Made by a program: the position numbers and the translations under genes. From positions 155,656 through 219,655 of the forward strand of contig CAJYUW010000024.1 of the NCBI GenBank assembly GCA_913778205.1: 64,000 nt of DNA. Direction: 5' to 3'. The first letter of the stretch is position 1. Each line of letters starts with the position of its first letter. Below are positions 35,622 through 44,672 of this stretch, in pieces. The DNA comes from an uncultured Curtobacterium sp. (GTDB lineage Bacteria; Actinomycetota; Actinomycetes; Actinomycetales; Microbacteriaceae). The notes under the pieces were generated by a model. That model ran no database searches and had not been told where the DNA came from. It worked only from the letters and a program-made list of their open reading frames with translations.

Positions 35622-36452
35622 ATGACCGTTCCCAACATCACCCTGAACGACGGCAAGACCATCCCGCAGCTCGGCTTCGGGGTCTACCAGATCGACCCCG
35701 CCGAGACGAAGGACGCGACACTCGCGGCGCTCGAGGTCGGCTACCGCCACATCGACACCGCCGAGATGTACGGCAACGAGAAGGAGGTCGGCGAGGCCAT
35801 CGAGGCCTCCGGCATCCCGCGTGAGGAGATCTTCGTCACGTCGAAGCTCAACAACGGCTTCCACGACCCTGAGGCAGCGCTCGAGAACGGCAAGAAGTCC
35901 GCCGAGCTGCTCGGCGGCTACACGGACCTCTTCCTCATCCACTGGCCGCTGCCGACCGTGTCGGACTTCGTCCCCACGTGGAAAGCGATGGAAGACCTCT
36001 ACCGCGCCGGCACCGCCCGGTCGATCGGCGTCAGCAACTTCCAGGTGCACCACCTCAACCGCCTCGCGGCCGAGACGACGATCACACCGGCCGTGAACCA
36101 GATCGAGGTGCACCCGTACCTCGTCCAGGACGAGCTGCGAGCCTACGGCCGCGAGCACGGCATCGCGACCGAGGCTTGGTCGCCCATCGCACAGGGCCTC
36201 GTCCTCGACGACGAGACCATCACCCGCATCGCGGGCAACCTCGACAAGACCCCCGCGCAGGTCGTGCTCCGCTGGCACATCCAGCGAGGCGACATCGTCT
36301 TCCCGAAGTCCGTCACGCGCAGCCGCGTCGAGGAGAACTTCGCGATCTTCGACTTCGAGCTCTCCGACGAGGACATGACCGCGATCACGTCGCTCGACAA
36401 GGGGCACCGCACGGGCCCGGACCCGGACACGTTCGACTACGTTCCCGCCTGA
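35622..36452 (+). CDS. Aldo/keto reductase
   Basis: This 276-residue NADPH-dependent reductase of the AKR5 kind (2,5-diketo-gluconate reductase group) has the catalytic tetrad: Asp and Tyr in HIDTAEMYGNE, Lys in VTSKLNNG, His in LIHWPLP. Cofactor-binding segments IGVSNF, VNQIEVHP and FPKSVTRSRVEENFAIFDFEL are present. It is cytoplasmic and full length. The ATG at 35622 begins MTVPNITLNDG; a TTG at 35610 is less likely. It is a single gene between two surface-protein genes; the substrate cannot be read from sequence. Confidence 0.92.
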   Translation: MTVPNITLNDGKTIPQLGFGVYQIDPAETKDATLAALEVGYRHIDTAEMYGNEKEVGEAIEASGIPREEIFVTSKLNNGFHDPEAALENGKKSAELLGGYTDLFLIHWPLPTVSDFVPTWKAMEDLYRAGTARSIGVSNFQVHHLNRLAAETTITPAVNQIEVHPYLVQDELRAYGREHGIATEAWSPIAQGLVLDDETITRIAGNLDKTPAQVVLRWHIQRGDIVFPKSVTRSRVEENFAIFDFELSDEDMTAITSLDKGHRTGPDPDTFDYVPA

Positions 36453-36463
36453 ACCAGACGCGA

Positions 36464-36497
36464 ACGACCCCCGTCACCAACCGGTGACGGGGGTCGT
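36464..36497. terminator. Bidirectional terminator
   Basis: A 15-bp perfect stem (36464-36478 with 36483-36497, ACGACCCCCGTCACC) has an AACC loop. It lies between the convergent reductase and secreted-repeat genes, 12 nt after the reductase stop. Confidence 0.85.
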
Positions 36498-36514
36498 CGT
36501 GCCTGGTCGCTGGC

Positions 36515-39013
36515 TCAGCGGAGCGTGAGCCGCACGGTCTCCGACGTCGCGGCCGCAGCACCCTGCTTGTGGTACACGACGAAGTCGTGCGTGCCCGCAC
36601 TGATCGAGGTCGTGTCCAGGGTCCACTTGCCGTCGACGACGGTGGCGGTTCCGCGCACCTTCGATGCGACGAAGACGGAGACCGTGGTGCCGTCCTTGCC
36701 GACGCCGGTGAAGGTCACCTGGCCCGCCGCGACGGTGTCACCGTTCGACGGGGTGCTGATCGCGAAGTCAGCCGGCGGCGCCTGCACGGTCACAGTCAGG
36801 CGAACCTGCTCGGCCCGAGTCGCCCCGACCGGCTTGTGGAAGACGGTCAGGTCGTGCGTCCCGTAGTTCAGCACGCCCGTCAGGCTCCAGTCACCGTCAT
36901 CACCCACGAGGCCGCTCGCGACGGTCGCGTTGCCCTTCTTCACGACGACAGCGCCGCCACCGGCGCCGTGGCCGTTGAAGGTCACCGACTTGTCGCCGGT
37001 CTCCACGGTGTCGCCCGACGCAGGATCCGTCACCTCGAACGGCTTCACGACGGAGCCGTCCGTGACGGTGATCGTCAACGGCATCGACACTGCCGACGAA
37101 GTCGGCGTCTTCTTGTAGTAGGCGGTGAGTTGGTGCGTCGCGAAGTTCAGGTCTCCGGTCAGCTCCCAGCGGCCTGCACCGTCGACCTCGGCGGTACCGA
37201 CGGTCACACGGCTCTTCTTGATCGTCACCACGCCACCCGTGGTGCCGGTGCCGGTGAACGTGACCTTCTTGTCGGGCGCCTGCACGGTCGACCCGTCCTT
37301 CGGGGTCGTCACCTCGAACGGGGCGTTCTGCTGGTTGTTCGTCACCGTGATGTGCAGCGGCTGCCGCTCGGTCACCGCACCAGTCGCGACCTTCTTGTAG
37401 TAGACAGTCAGGTCGTAGTCCGTGTAGGCCATCGTCGCGGTGAACGTCCAGGTGCCGTCGTCGCCCACGATCGCCGTACCGATCTGCTTGTTCCCGTTCA
37501 GGATCGAGACCTTGCCCCCCGGGTTCCCTCGGCCGGTGAACGTGACCGACTTGTCCGCGGTCTGGACGACGTCGTTGTTCTTCGGGCTCGTGAGCTCGAA
37601 CGCGGTCGCGACGACACGGATGTCCACGGTCTGCGCATCGACCCGGGTGCCGTCGACGAACTGAACGAACTCCACCGCGTTCGTCCCCACCTGCAGGCCG
37701 GTGAGGCGCCCCGACCACGTCCCGTCCGCCGCCGCGGTCGCGACGGTGGTGTTCCCGACGCGGATCTGCGCACCGGGCGTCGCCGTACCCGAGACCTGCG
37801 CGGACCGCGCGTCGTTGTCGACGTCGCCCACAGTGACCGTGAGCGGTGCGTTCGCGGACTGGCCCGGGTTCACCGTCACCGTGGAAGTCGTCGTGTTCGC
37901 ACCCTTCGACGACTGGGTCGCGGTGATGGTGCGTTCACCCGCGGCCGCGGCCAGGTTGGCGGACCAAGTGCCGTTCGCCACGGTGACGGGTGCGATCGAC
38001 TGCCCGTTCGAGCGGACGGTGACCCGCGCTCCGTTCTGGCCCGTCCCTCGCACGGTGACGGTGCCGCTCTGCTGCGAGCCATCGGCGGGCGAGGTGATCG
38101 CGACGCCGTCGCCGTACGCCGCGGTGACGTCGAGCGTCTCGCCGTCCGAGGCCACCGTCACGGCGTAGTCGCCTGCACGGTTCGGTGCGGGCAGGTTGAA
38201 GGTGTACTCGCCGTCGGCGTCCGCGACCGCAGTACCGATACGAGTACCGCCGGCGGTGAAGGTGACCGTTGCGCCGGCCTCGGCCTGGCCGCTGATCACG
38301 GCGCTCTGCGCGTTGTCCGCGGGGAAGGTGACCGCAGCGGTCAGCGCACCGTCCACGGGCGGATTCGTGGGATCGACGACCCCGGGGCCCGCAGGCGTCG
38401 ACGTGTTGGATGCGATGATCGCGATCTTCGCGTCCGCCGGAGCATTCCCTTGAGCGCTGTTCGGGAGGAGGCGGAATCGATCGTAGGGCCCGGTCACGCC
38501 CGCGTCTGCCGCGTTGTTCGAAGCGACGGCGAACAGCCAGCCGTTCCGGTACTGCCAAGTGGAGCCGGACCCCTTGCCCTTGCCGGGCGCGTCAATGGCG
38601 CAACTCGTGCTCCACGACAGCGACCCGGTCGCGAGGACCGTCTGGTTGTACTGGGTGTAGATGCCCCGGTAGTTGAGGCACCGCGTTCCGTCCGCGGTCC
38701 GGATCGCTCCCGTCTCGTTCTCCCCGGTCGGGAAGGTGAACTTCGGGGCGTTGTTCGACTCGGCCCAGGCACGGGCGGCTGCGTAGGTGTCCTCGTGGTG
38801 CGTGGGGAGGTACGCGTTGGTCACCACGTTGGCGGCGGACACGACCAGGTACCCACCCTGCAAGTCGTTCGTGATGAGGTAGTCGGTTGCCTGGCGGGGT
38901 TCCGGTGCGGCCGACGCAGCTCCTGCGCCGAACGACAGGCCGGACGCGATCGTCGCGACGGCCAGGGCGGAGGCGCCCAGTCGCTTGGCGACGCGCTTGG
39001 TCTTGTTGGACAT
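36515..39013 (-). CDS. Secreted protein with Ig-like repeats
   Basis: This 832-residue exported protein has a signal peptide (about residues 1-35, ending GAASAAPE). A domain of about 160 residues rich in Trp, Tyr and Asn follows (TRCLNYRGIY, STSCAIDAPGKGKGSGSTWQYRNGW), resembling a carbohydrate-binding or lectin-like fold. The rest is seven or so beta-sandwich repeats of 85-95 residues with DKSVTFTGxG, GTAxVxxDGxW and LTVYYKK/FHKP patterns. No sortase motif or membrane anchor is visible, so it is released or held by carbohydrate binding. It faces dnaK across a 271-bp divergent promoter region. Role in adhesion is inference. Confidence 0.88.
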   Translation of the reverse strand: MSNKTKRVAKRLGASALAVATIASGLSFGAGAASAAPEPRQATDYLITNDLQGGYLVVSAANVVTNAYLPTHHEDTYAAARAWAESNNAPKFTFPTGENETGAIRTADGTRCLNYRGIYTQYNQTVLATGSLSWSTSCAIDAPGKGKGSGSTWQYRNGWLFAVASNNAADAGVTGPYDRFRLLPNSAQGNAPADAKIAIIASNTSTPAGPGVVDPTNPPVDGALTAAVTFPADNAQSAVISGQAEAGATVTFTAGGTRIGTAVADADGEYTFNLPAPNRAGDYAVTVASDGETLDVTAAYGDGVAITSPADGSQQSGTVTVRGTGQNGARVTVRSNGQSIAPVTVANGTWSANLAAAAGERTITATQSSKGANTTTSTVTVNPGQSANAPLTVTVGDVDNDARSAQVSGTATPGAQIRVGNTTVATAAADGTWSGRLTGLQVGTNAVEFVQFVDGTRVDAQTVDIRVVATAFELTSPKNNDVVQTADKSVTFTGRGNPGGKVSILNGNKQIGTAIVGDDGTWTFTATMAYTDYDLTVYYKKVATGAVTERQPLHITVTNNQQNAPFEVTTPKDGSTVQAPDKKVTFTGTGTTGGVVTIKKSRVTVGTAEVDGAGRWELTGDLNFATHQLTAYYKKTPTSSAVSMPLTITVTDGSVVKPFEVTDPASGDTVETGDKSVTFNGHGAGGGAVVVKKGNATVASGLVGDDGDWSLTGVLNYGTHDLTVFHKPVGATRAEQVRLTVTVQAPPADFAISTPSNGDTVAAGQVTFTGVGKDGTTVSVFVASKVRGTATVVDGKWTLDTTSISAGTHDFVVYHKQGAAAATSETVRLTLR

Positions 39014-39109
39014 GTCTGGTGATCCCTTTCCGGGGGTCGGGCCGCGGCACTTGCTCGATCACCGTCGGCTCGCGGTCTGGTTCATCGCGGGACACCCCGC
39101 TGCAAGTAC

Positions 39110-39138
39110 AGAATATCAACGAACAGAATGAAATACAA
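39110..39138 (-). promoter_or_regulatory. Promoter of secreted Ig-repeat gene
   Basis: -35-like TTGTAT (39138-39133), 17-bp spacer, extended -10 TGA-TATTCT ending at 39110. The TGATATTCT word is identical to those at 11171 and 27856. Confidence 0.6.
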
Positions 39139-39220
39139 CACGGTGCGATGAAAAGACCATGAGTCGATTCGGCGCAGGTTCATGCCCCTCCGTCTTGACT
39201 CCCAGGCTGCGCGCGCTAAG

Positions 39221-39241
39221 GTTGAGTCACGCGGACGCAAG
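39221..39241 (+). promoter_or_regulatory. HAIR element (HspR operator) of dnaK operon
   Basis: GTTGAGT-N7-ACGCAAG fits the HAIR consensus at 12 of its 14 specified positions. It lies 43 nt upstream of dnaK, whose operon ends with hspR, giving the known autoregulatory loop. Confidence 0.82.
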
Positions 39242-39284
39242 TTCGAGCAGACTTCACAAGCACCGACAGAAGGAGCACCCACAC

Positions 39285-41150
39285 ATGGGACGCGCAGTAG
39301 GAATCGACCTCGGAACCACCAACTCGGTCGTGAGCGTGCTCGAGGGCGGCGAGCCCACGGTCATCGCCAACGCCGAGGGCCTCCGCACCACGCCGTCGAT
39401 CGTCGCGTTCACGAAGGACGGCGAGGTCCTGGTCGGCGAGACCGCCAAGCGCCAGGCCGTCACGAACGTCGACCGCACCATCGCCTCCGTCAAGCGCCAC
39501 ATCGGCACCGACTGGAAGGTCGACATCGACGGCAAGCAGTACACGCCGCAGGAGATCTCGGCCCGTACCCTCGGCAAGCTCAAGCGCGACGCGGAGCAGT
39601 ACCTCGGCGAGGACGTGACCGACGCCGTCATCACGGTGCCCGCGTACTTCAACGACGCCGAGCGCCAGGCCACCAAGGACGCCGGTGAGATCGCCGGCCT
39701 CAACGTCCTCCGGATCATCAACGAGCCGACCGCCGCTGCACTCGCCTACGGCCTGGACAAGGGCAAGGAGGACGAGCTCATCCTGGTCTTCGACCTCGGT
39801 GGCGGCACCTTCGACGTCTCCCTGCTCGAAGTGGGCAAGGACGACGACTTCTCCACGATCCAGGTCCGTGCGACCGCCGGCGACAACCGCCTCGGTGGCG
39901 ACGACTGGGACCAGCGCATCGTCGACCACCTCGTCAAGAAGTTCAAGGACGAGCACGGTGTCGACCTCTCGACCGACAAGATCGCGAAGCAGCGCCTCAA
40001 GGAGGCCGCGGAGCAGGCGAAGAAGGAGCTCTCGTCGCAGATGTCGGCGAGCATCCAGCTCCCCTACCTCACGCTCACGGCCGAGGGTCCGCTCAACCTC
40101 GACGAGACCATCTCGCGTGCGCAGTTCGAGCAGATGACCTCCGACCTGCTCGACCGCACGAAGAAGCCCTTCAACGACGTCATCAAGGAGGCGGGTGTCT
40201 CCGTGGGCGACATCGCGCACGTGGTGCTCGTCGGCGGTTCGACCCGCATGCCCGCCGTGGCCGAGGTCGTGAAGAGCCTGACGGGCGGCAAGCAGCCGAA
40301 CCAGGGCGTCAACCCGGACGAGGTCGTGGCCGTCGGCGCCGCGCTGCAGGCCGGTGTCCTGAAGGGCGAGCGCAAGGACGTCCTCCTCATCGACGTCACG
40401 CCGCTGTCGCTCGGCATCGAGACCAAGGGCGGCCTGATGACGAAGCTCATCGACCGCAACACCGCGATCCCGACCAAGCGGAGCGAGACCTTCACGACCG
40501 CCGACGACAACCAGCCGTCGGTCGCCATCCAGGTGTTCCAGGGCGAGCGCGAGTTCACCCGCGACAACAAGCCGCTCGGCACCTTCGAGCTGACCGGCAT
40601 CGCCCCGGCCCCCCGCGGCGTCCCGCAGGTCGAGGTCACGTTCGACATCGACGCGAACGGCATCGTGCACGTGTCCGCCAAGGACAAGGGCACCGGCAAG
40701 GAGCAGTCGATGGTCATCTCCGGCGGCTCGTCGCTGCCGAAGGAGGACATCGAGCGCATGGTCCGCGAGGCCGAGGAGCACGCTGCCGAGGACAAGGCCC
40801 GTCGCGAGGCGAACGAGCGTCGCAACCAGGCCGAGCAGCTCGTCTACTCGATCGAGAAGCTCATCAAGGAGAACGACGACAAGCTCCCCGCGGACGTCAA
40901 GTCCGAGGTGCAGGGCGACGTCGACTCCCTCAAGTCGGCGCTCGCGGGCGAGGACGACGACGCCGTGAAGACCGCGTTCGACAAGCTCAACGAGTCGCAG
41001 GGCAAGCTCGGCCAGGCGATCTACTCCCAGCAGGACGCGGGTGCCGCGGCCGGTGGCGAGCAGCCCGCCGGCGACCAGGCGACCCAGGACGACGAGGACA
41101 TCGTCGACGCCGAGGTCGTGGACGACGAGGACGACAAGGACAAGAAGTAA
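39285..41150 (+). CDS. dnaK: Hsp70 chaperone DnaK
   Basis: This is a 621-residue ATP-driven chaperone. The nucleotide domain has [62 protein letters not shown] and [12 protein letters not shown]. The substrate domain starts near 385 ([14 protein letters not shown]), followed by a helical lid and an acidic tail ending [15 protein letters not shown] lies nine bases before the ATG at 39285. It heads dnaK-grpE-dnaJ-hspR and carries an upstream HAIR site, so HspR represses it until heat shock. Confidence 0.98.
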   Translation: MGRAVGIDLGTTNSVVSVLEGGEPTVIANAEGLRTTPSIVAFTKDGEVLVGETAKRQAVTNVDRTIASVKRHIGTDWKVDIDGKQYTPQEISARTLGKLKRDAEQYLGEDVTDAVITVPAYFNDAERQATKDAGEIAGLNVLRIINEPTAAALAYGLDKGKEDELILVFDLGGGTFDVSLLEVGKDDDFSTIQVRATAGDNRLGGDDWDQRIVDHLVKKFKDEHGVDLSTDKIAKQRLKEAAEQAKKELSSQMSASIQLPYLTLTAEGPLNLDETISRAQFEQMTSDLLDRTKKPFNDVIKEAGVSVGDIAHVVLVGGSTRMPAVAEVVKSLTGGKQPNQGVNPDEVVAVGAALQAGVLKGERKDVLLIDVTPLSLGIETKGGLMTKLIDRNTAIPTKRSETFTTADDNQPSVAIQVFQGEREFTRDNKPLGTFELTGIAPAPRGVPQVEVTFDIDANGIVHVSAKDKGTGKEQSMVISGGSSLPKEDIERMVREAEEHAAEDKARREANERRNQAEQLVYSIEKLIKENDDKLPADVKSEVQGDVDSLKSALAGEDDDAVKTAFDKLNESQGKLGQAIYSQQDAGAAAGGEQPAGDQATQDDEDIVDAEVVDDEDDKDKK

Positions 41151-41153
41151 TCG

Positions 41154-41780
41154 ATGGCTGACGACACGAACGCCAACGACCACGTCGAGGACAACGACGA
41201 GCCCCAGGTCGAGGGCGACGCCACGAACGCCGAGCAGCCGGAGGACCTCATCGAGGCCGAAGGCCCCGACGTGGAGGTGCCGAGCGACCTGAGCCCCGAG
41301 GACCAGGCCCTGCTCGACGACGCTGCGCGCGGCATCGAGGAGGACAAGCTCTCCCCGGCCGACCGCGACCTCGTCGGCGAGATGCGCACGGACATGCTCC
41401 GCGCGCAGGCCGAGCTGGTGAACTTCCGGAAGCGCGTCGAGCGCGACCGCGAGGCGAACCGCGAGGTCGTCATCGCCGAGGTCGTCCGCGCCCTGCTGCC
41501 GGCCCTCGACGACCTCACCCGCGCCGAGGCGCACGGTGACCTCGCCGAGGGGCCGATGGCCGTCATCGCCCAGAAGATCCGCGGTGGGTTCGACCGGTTC
41601 AACCTCGTGCAGATCGGCGAGAAGGGCGAGCCCTTCGACCCGAACGTGCACGAGGCGCTCGTCCAGCTCCCCACGCCGGGCGCGACCGCACAGACCGTCG
41701 CGGACGTCGTCGAGCCGGGCTACAAGCTCGGTGAGCGCGTCCTGCGTGCGGCGAAGGTCGCGGTCGCGGTCCCGGCCTGA
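41154..41780 (+). CDS. grpE: Nucleotide exchange factor GrpE
   Basis: This 208-residue GrpE releases ADP from DnaK. The first 75 residues are acidic and disordered. A long dimerising helix follows (MLRAQAELVNFRKRVERDREANREVVIAEVVRALLPALDDLTRA), then the beta domain with FDPNVHEALVQ and VVEPGYKLGERVLRAAKVAV, the conserved contact site for DnaK. The ATG is three bases after the dnaK stop. Second gene of the heat-shock operon. Confidence 0.97.
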   Translation: MADDTNANDHVEDNDEPQVEGDATNAEQPEDLIEAEGPDVEVPSDLSPEDQALLDDAARGIEEDKLSPADRDLVGEMRTDMLRAQAELVNFRKRVERDREANREVVIAEVVRALLPALDDLTRAEAHGDLAEGPMAVIAQKIRGGFDRFNLVQIGEKGEPFDPNVHEALVQLPTPGATAQTVADVVEPGYKLGERVLRAAKVAVAVPA

Positions 41781-41803
41781 CCGCGGGAAGGAGGTAGGGA
41801 TTC

Positions 41804-42790
41804 ATGGCCAGTCAGGACTGGTTCGACAAGGACTTCTACAAGGTCCTCGGCGTCGACAAGACGGCGAGCGACGCTGAGCTCAAGAAGACCTACCGGAAGC
41901 TCGCGCGGCAGTACCACCCGGACTCGAACCCAGGTGACGCCGCCGCCGAGGCCCGCTTCAAGGAGATCAGCGAGGCGTACTCGGTGCTGTCCGACAAGGA
42001 GCAGCGCCAGGAGTACGACCAGGTCCGCGCCATGGGCTCGGGCGCCCGCTTCACCGCGGGTGGCCCCGGCGCCCAGGGCGGGTTCGAGGACGTCTTCGGC
42101 GGCATGTTCGGCGGCGGCGGACAGCGCGTCCGCTTCGGTCAGGGTGGCGGCGGGTTCGAGGACATCCTCGGCGGCATGTTCGGCGGCGGCGGCGGCTTCG
42201 GCCAGTCGTCCGGCGGCTACCGCGGCTTCGGCGGCCCCTCGAAGGGCGCCGACTCCACGGCGTCCACGACGCTCGACTTCGCGACGGCGATCGCGGGTGA
42301 CACCGTCAAGCTCTCGCAGGGCAACGGCCGTCCCGTGAACGTCCGGATCCCCGCCGGTGTCGCGGACGGGCAGAAGATCCGCCTGCGTGGCCGCGGGCAG
42401 CCGTCACCGGACGGCGGCGAGGCCGGCGACCTCGTCGTCACCGTGTCGGTCCGGAAGCACCCGGTGTTCGAGCGCGACGGGCTCAACCTCCGCGTGGACG
42501 TCCCCGTGACGTTCGTGGAGGCGGCACTCGGCGCCACGATCCAGGTCCCGACGCTCGGCGGCGACCCCGTGAAGCTCCGGGTCGCGCCCGGCACCCCGTC
42601 GGGTCGCGTCCTCCGCGTCAAGGGCCGCGGCGTCACGAGCAAGAACGGCACCGGAGACCTCCTCGCGACCGTCCAGGTCGCGGTGCCGTCGCACCTGTCG
42701 GACAAGCAGCGCGAGGCCGTCGAGGCCCTGGCGGCTGCGCTCCCCGACGAGGACCCCAGAGAGGACCTCCTCGCCAAGGCGCGCGGCTAG
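41804..42790 (+). CDS. dnaJ: J-domain co-chaperone, DnaJ/CbpA type
   Basis: This 328-residue Hsp40 stimulates the DnaK ATPase. The J domain (about residues 10-75) has the HPD motif in YHPDSNPGD. A Gly/Phe region (FGGMFGGGG and FGGGGGFGQ) runs to about 140. The C-terminal substrate domains follow (TTLDFATAIAGDTVKLS, VRIPAGVADGQKIRLRGRGQ), but the four CxxCxGxG zinc motifs are absent, so it is a type II J-protein as in many actinobacterial dnaK operons. GGAAGGAGG precedes the ATG, 23 nt after grpE. Confidence 0.95.
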   Translation: MASQDWFDKDFYKVLGVDKTASDAELKKTYRKLARQYHPDSNPGDAAAEARFKEISEAYSVLSDKEQRQEYDQVRAMGSGARFTAGGPGAQGGFEDVFGGMFGGGGQRVRFGQGGGGFEDILGGMFGGGGGFGQSSGGYRGFGGPSKGADSTASTTLDFATAIAGDTVKLSQGNGRPVNVRIPAGVADGQKIRLRGRGQPSPDGGEAGDLVVTVSVRKHPVFERDGLNLRVDVPVTFVEAALGATIQVPTLGGDPVKLRVAPGTPSGRVLRVKGRGVTSKNGTGDLLATVQVAVPSHLSDKQREAVEALAAALPDEDPREDLLAKARG

Positions 42791-42817
42791 CGGACGCGCA
42801 CAGCGCGCACCGAACCG

Positions 42818-42868
42818 GCCTGGAGGCTCGGCGCGGCTCCGTCAGGAAGCCGCACCGGGCCTCCAGGC
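42818..42868 (+). terminator. Hairpin between dnaJ and hspR
   Basis: A 10-bp outer stem, GCCTGGAGGC with GCCTCCAGGC, encloses a second stem (GCGGCT with AGCCGC). It is 28 nt after dnaJ and 38 nt before hspR, so it may lower hspR expression relative to the chaperones. It belongs to the GGAGGC hairpin family. Confidence 0.65.
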
Positions 42869-42906
42869 TGGGTTCCAGACCACGTGGTGAACGGAAGGGG
42901 CGGTCG

Positions 42907-43326
42907 ATGACCGACATGGACGAGAACTCGCCCGTCTTCGCGATCGCGATGGCGGCGGAGCTCGCCGAGATGCACCCGCAGACGCTGCGTCAGTACGACC
43001 GGCTCGGGCTGGTCGTCCCCGGACGGACGCGGGGCGGGTCGCGACGGTACTCGATGCGTGACATCGCGCAGCTCCGGGAGATCGCGCGCCTCGGCTCCGA
43101 GGGCGTCTCCCTCGAGGGCATCCGTCGGGTGCTCGAGCTCGAGAACGAGAACCGGGCGCTCCGGCGCCGTGTCGCCGAGCTCGAGACCGCCCTCGCCGAC
43201 CAACTCATCAACCGGCCGGGTGCACGCGTCTTCGCCGCGTCGGCGACCGGTGCGGCGGTGCCGTTGCGCGCCGGTGTGCGGCCGCAGCGGAACACGCAGA
43301 TCGTACTGTGGCGACCGCCGCGCTAG
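42907..43326 (+). CDS. hspR: Heat-shock repressor HspR, MerR family
   Basis: This is a 139-residue repressor. The MerR helix-turn-helix starts FAIAMAAELAEMHPQTLRQYDRLGLVVPGRTRGGSRRYS (residues 11-49). A dimerising helix follows (EGIRRVLELENENRALRRRVAELETAL), then a basic tail. HspR binds HAIR sites and uses DnaK as co-repressor. Two matching sites are in this window, upstream of dnaK (39221) and clpB (24254). It ends the dnaK operon; a hairpin separates it from dnaJ. Confidence 0.95.
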   Translation: MTDMDENSPVFAIAMAAELAEMHPQTLRQYDRLGLVVPGRTRGGSRRYSMRDIAQLREIARLGSEGVSLEGIRRVLELENENRALRRRVAELETALADQLINRPGARVFAASATGAAVPLRAGVRPQRNTQIVLWRPPR

Positions 43327-43349
43327 CAGGCAGTGGGTAGGGTGGCGCC

Positions 43350-44492
43350 GTGCCACCGGACCTCGCCGACCTGTTCCGCCGTCGCGACGACGACGCGCCG
43401 GACCTGATCACGATCGACGGCACCGATCGGTTCATCCTCGACGAGGCGCCCCACGTCCATGGTGATGCGCTCCGGCAGCCCGGTGATGTTGCGGTCGTCG
43501 ACGACCGCAACGGGGTGCTCACGCTCGGCATCATCTCCGTCCACGGCGCATCCGACGTCCGTGTCGTGCAGGACTCCCTCGTCAGCGTCCGTGCGCTCGA
43601 GGCCAACGCCGGGGTGTTCGGGCGCCGTGGCTTCCACCACCCCGACTCACTCGAGCGGGCGTTCACCGACGCGCGACTCGTCCTGCTGCGCCTCTCCAAG
43701 TCCAACGACCGGCTCGACGAGGTGGCCCGCGCAGTCGCCCGGTACGCCGCACCCGATGTCGTCCTGCTCTGCGGCGGGGTGTCGAAGCACATGAACCTCG
43801 GTCAGAACGACGTCCTCCGCCGGTACTTCGGCGACGTCACGGCGTCCCGTGGCCGGGGCAAGTCGCGGCTGCTCGTCGCTCAGGACCCCCTGCGTGCCGC
43901 GGCGGTCCGAGCCGACACGTCCAACCCCTGGCCTCGGTCGGTGCACAACGACGAGCTCGGCATGACCCTCGTCGCGCACGGCGGTGTCTTCGCCGGTTCC
44001 TCGCTCGACCAGGGCACCCGCGTCTTGCTCGACGTCGCCGACGAAGCGGTGCGCTCGGCCCGCACTGCGGTGGACCTCGGCTGCGGCAACGGGGTGATCG
44101 CGGTGTCGCTCGCCCGGCGCCGGCCGACCGTCAAGGTCATCGCCACCGACGTCTCGCAGATCGCGGTGGACTCGACGCGGGCGACCGCGGCTGCCAACGG
44201 GGTCGCCGATCGGGTGCAGGTCGTCCGGACGGATGCCGGGGACGAGCTCTCGGACGGGTGCGCGCAGCTCGTCCTCTGCAACCCGCCGTTCCACGCGGAC
44301 ACAACGGTGAGCACGGACGCGGCTGAAGCGATGTTCCGGAACGCAGCCACGATCTTGCAGTCCGGTGGCGAACTGTGGTGCGTCTGGAACTCACACCTCC
44401 GGTACCGACCGACGCTCGAGCGGGTCGTCGGCGAGACGCGGCAGGTCGTCCGGACGGACAAGTTCACGGTCACGGCCTCCCGGCGGGCTTGA
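43350..44492 (+). CDS. RsmC/RlmG-type rRNA guanine methyltransferase
   Basis: This 380-residue protein has two methyltransferase-like domains. The N-terminal half (VVDDRNGVLTLGI, VLLRLSKSNDRLDEVARAVARY, LCGGVSKHMNLG) is the degenerate domain of RsmC/RlmG proteins. The C-terminal half binds SAM (AVDLGCGNGVIAVSLAR, VIATDVSQIAVDSTR) and has the NPPFH motif of N2-guanine methyltransferases. The likely target is a guanine in 16S or 23S rRNA; the exact base cannot be assigned. The GTG start is 23 nt after hspR, so read-through from the heat-shock operon is possible. Confidence 0.9.
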   Translation: MPPDLADLFRRRDDDAPDLITIDGTDRFILDEAPHVHGDALRQPGDVAVVDDRNGVLTLGIISVHGASDVRVVQDSLVSVRALEANAGVFGRRGFHHPDSLERAFTDARLVLLRLSKSNDRLDEVARAVARYAAPDVVLLCGGVSKHMNLGQNDVLRRYFGDVTASRGRGKSRLLVAQDPLRAAAVRADTSNPWPRSVHNDELGMTLVAHGGVFAGSSLDQGTRVLLDVADEAVRSARTAVDLGCGNGVIAVSLARRRPTVKVIATDVSQIAVDSTRATAAANGVADRVQVVRTDAGDELSDGCAQLVLCNPPFHADTTVSTDAAEAMFRNAATILQSGGELWCVWNSHLRYRPTLERVVGETRQVVRTDKFTVTASRRA

Positions 44493-44633
44493 CCGCGGAC
44501 TGGATGCGACATGTTTAGCAGCAGATCCAGGGCGTCCGTAGCGTGCCGACGTCCGCTCGGGCTCTTCCTCCACACCCACGCCGATCGTTCAGCTCTCCAC
44601 ATCTGACCTCAGCGACGGCGTCTCGACCCCGCG

Positions 44634-44653
44634 CGGACTGTACACACAGTCCG
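44634..44653 (+). promoter_or_regulatory. Inverted repeat upstream of acyltransferase
   Basis: CGGACTGT-ACAC-ACAGTCCG is a perfect 8-bp inverted repeat, 19 nt before the TTG start at 44673. Symmetry and position suit a dimeric repressor operator. The rest of the 44493-44672 spacer shows nothing clear. Confidence 0.5.
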
Positions 44654-44672
44654 AACCGTTGGAGTCGACGCG

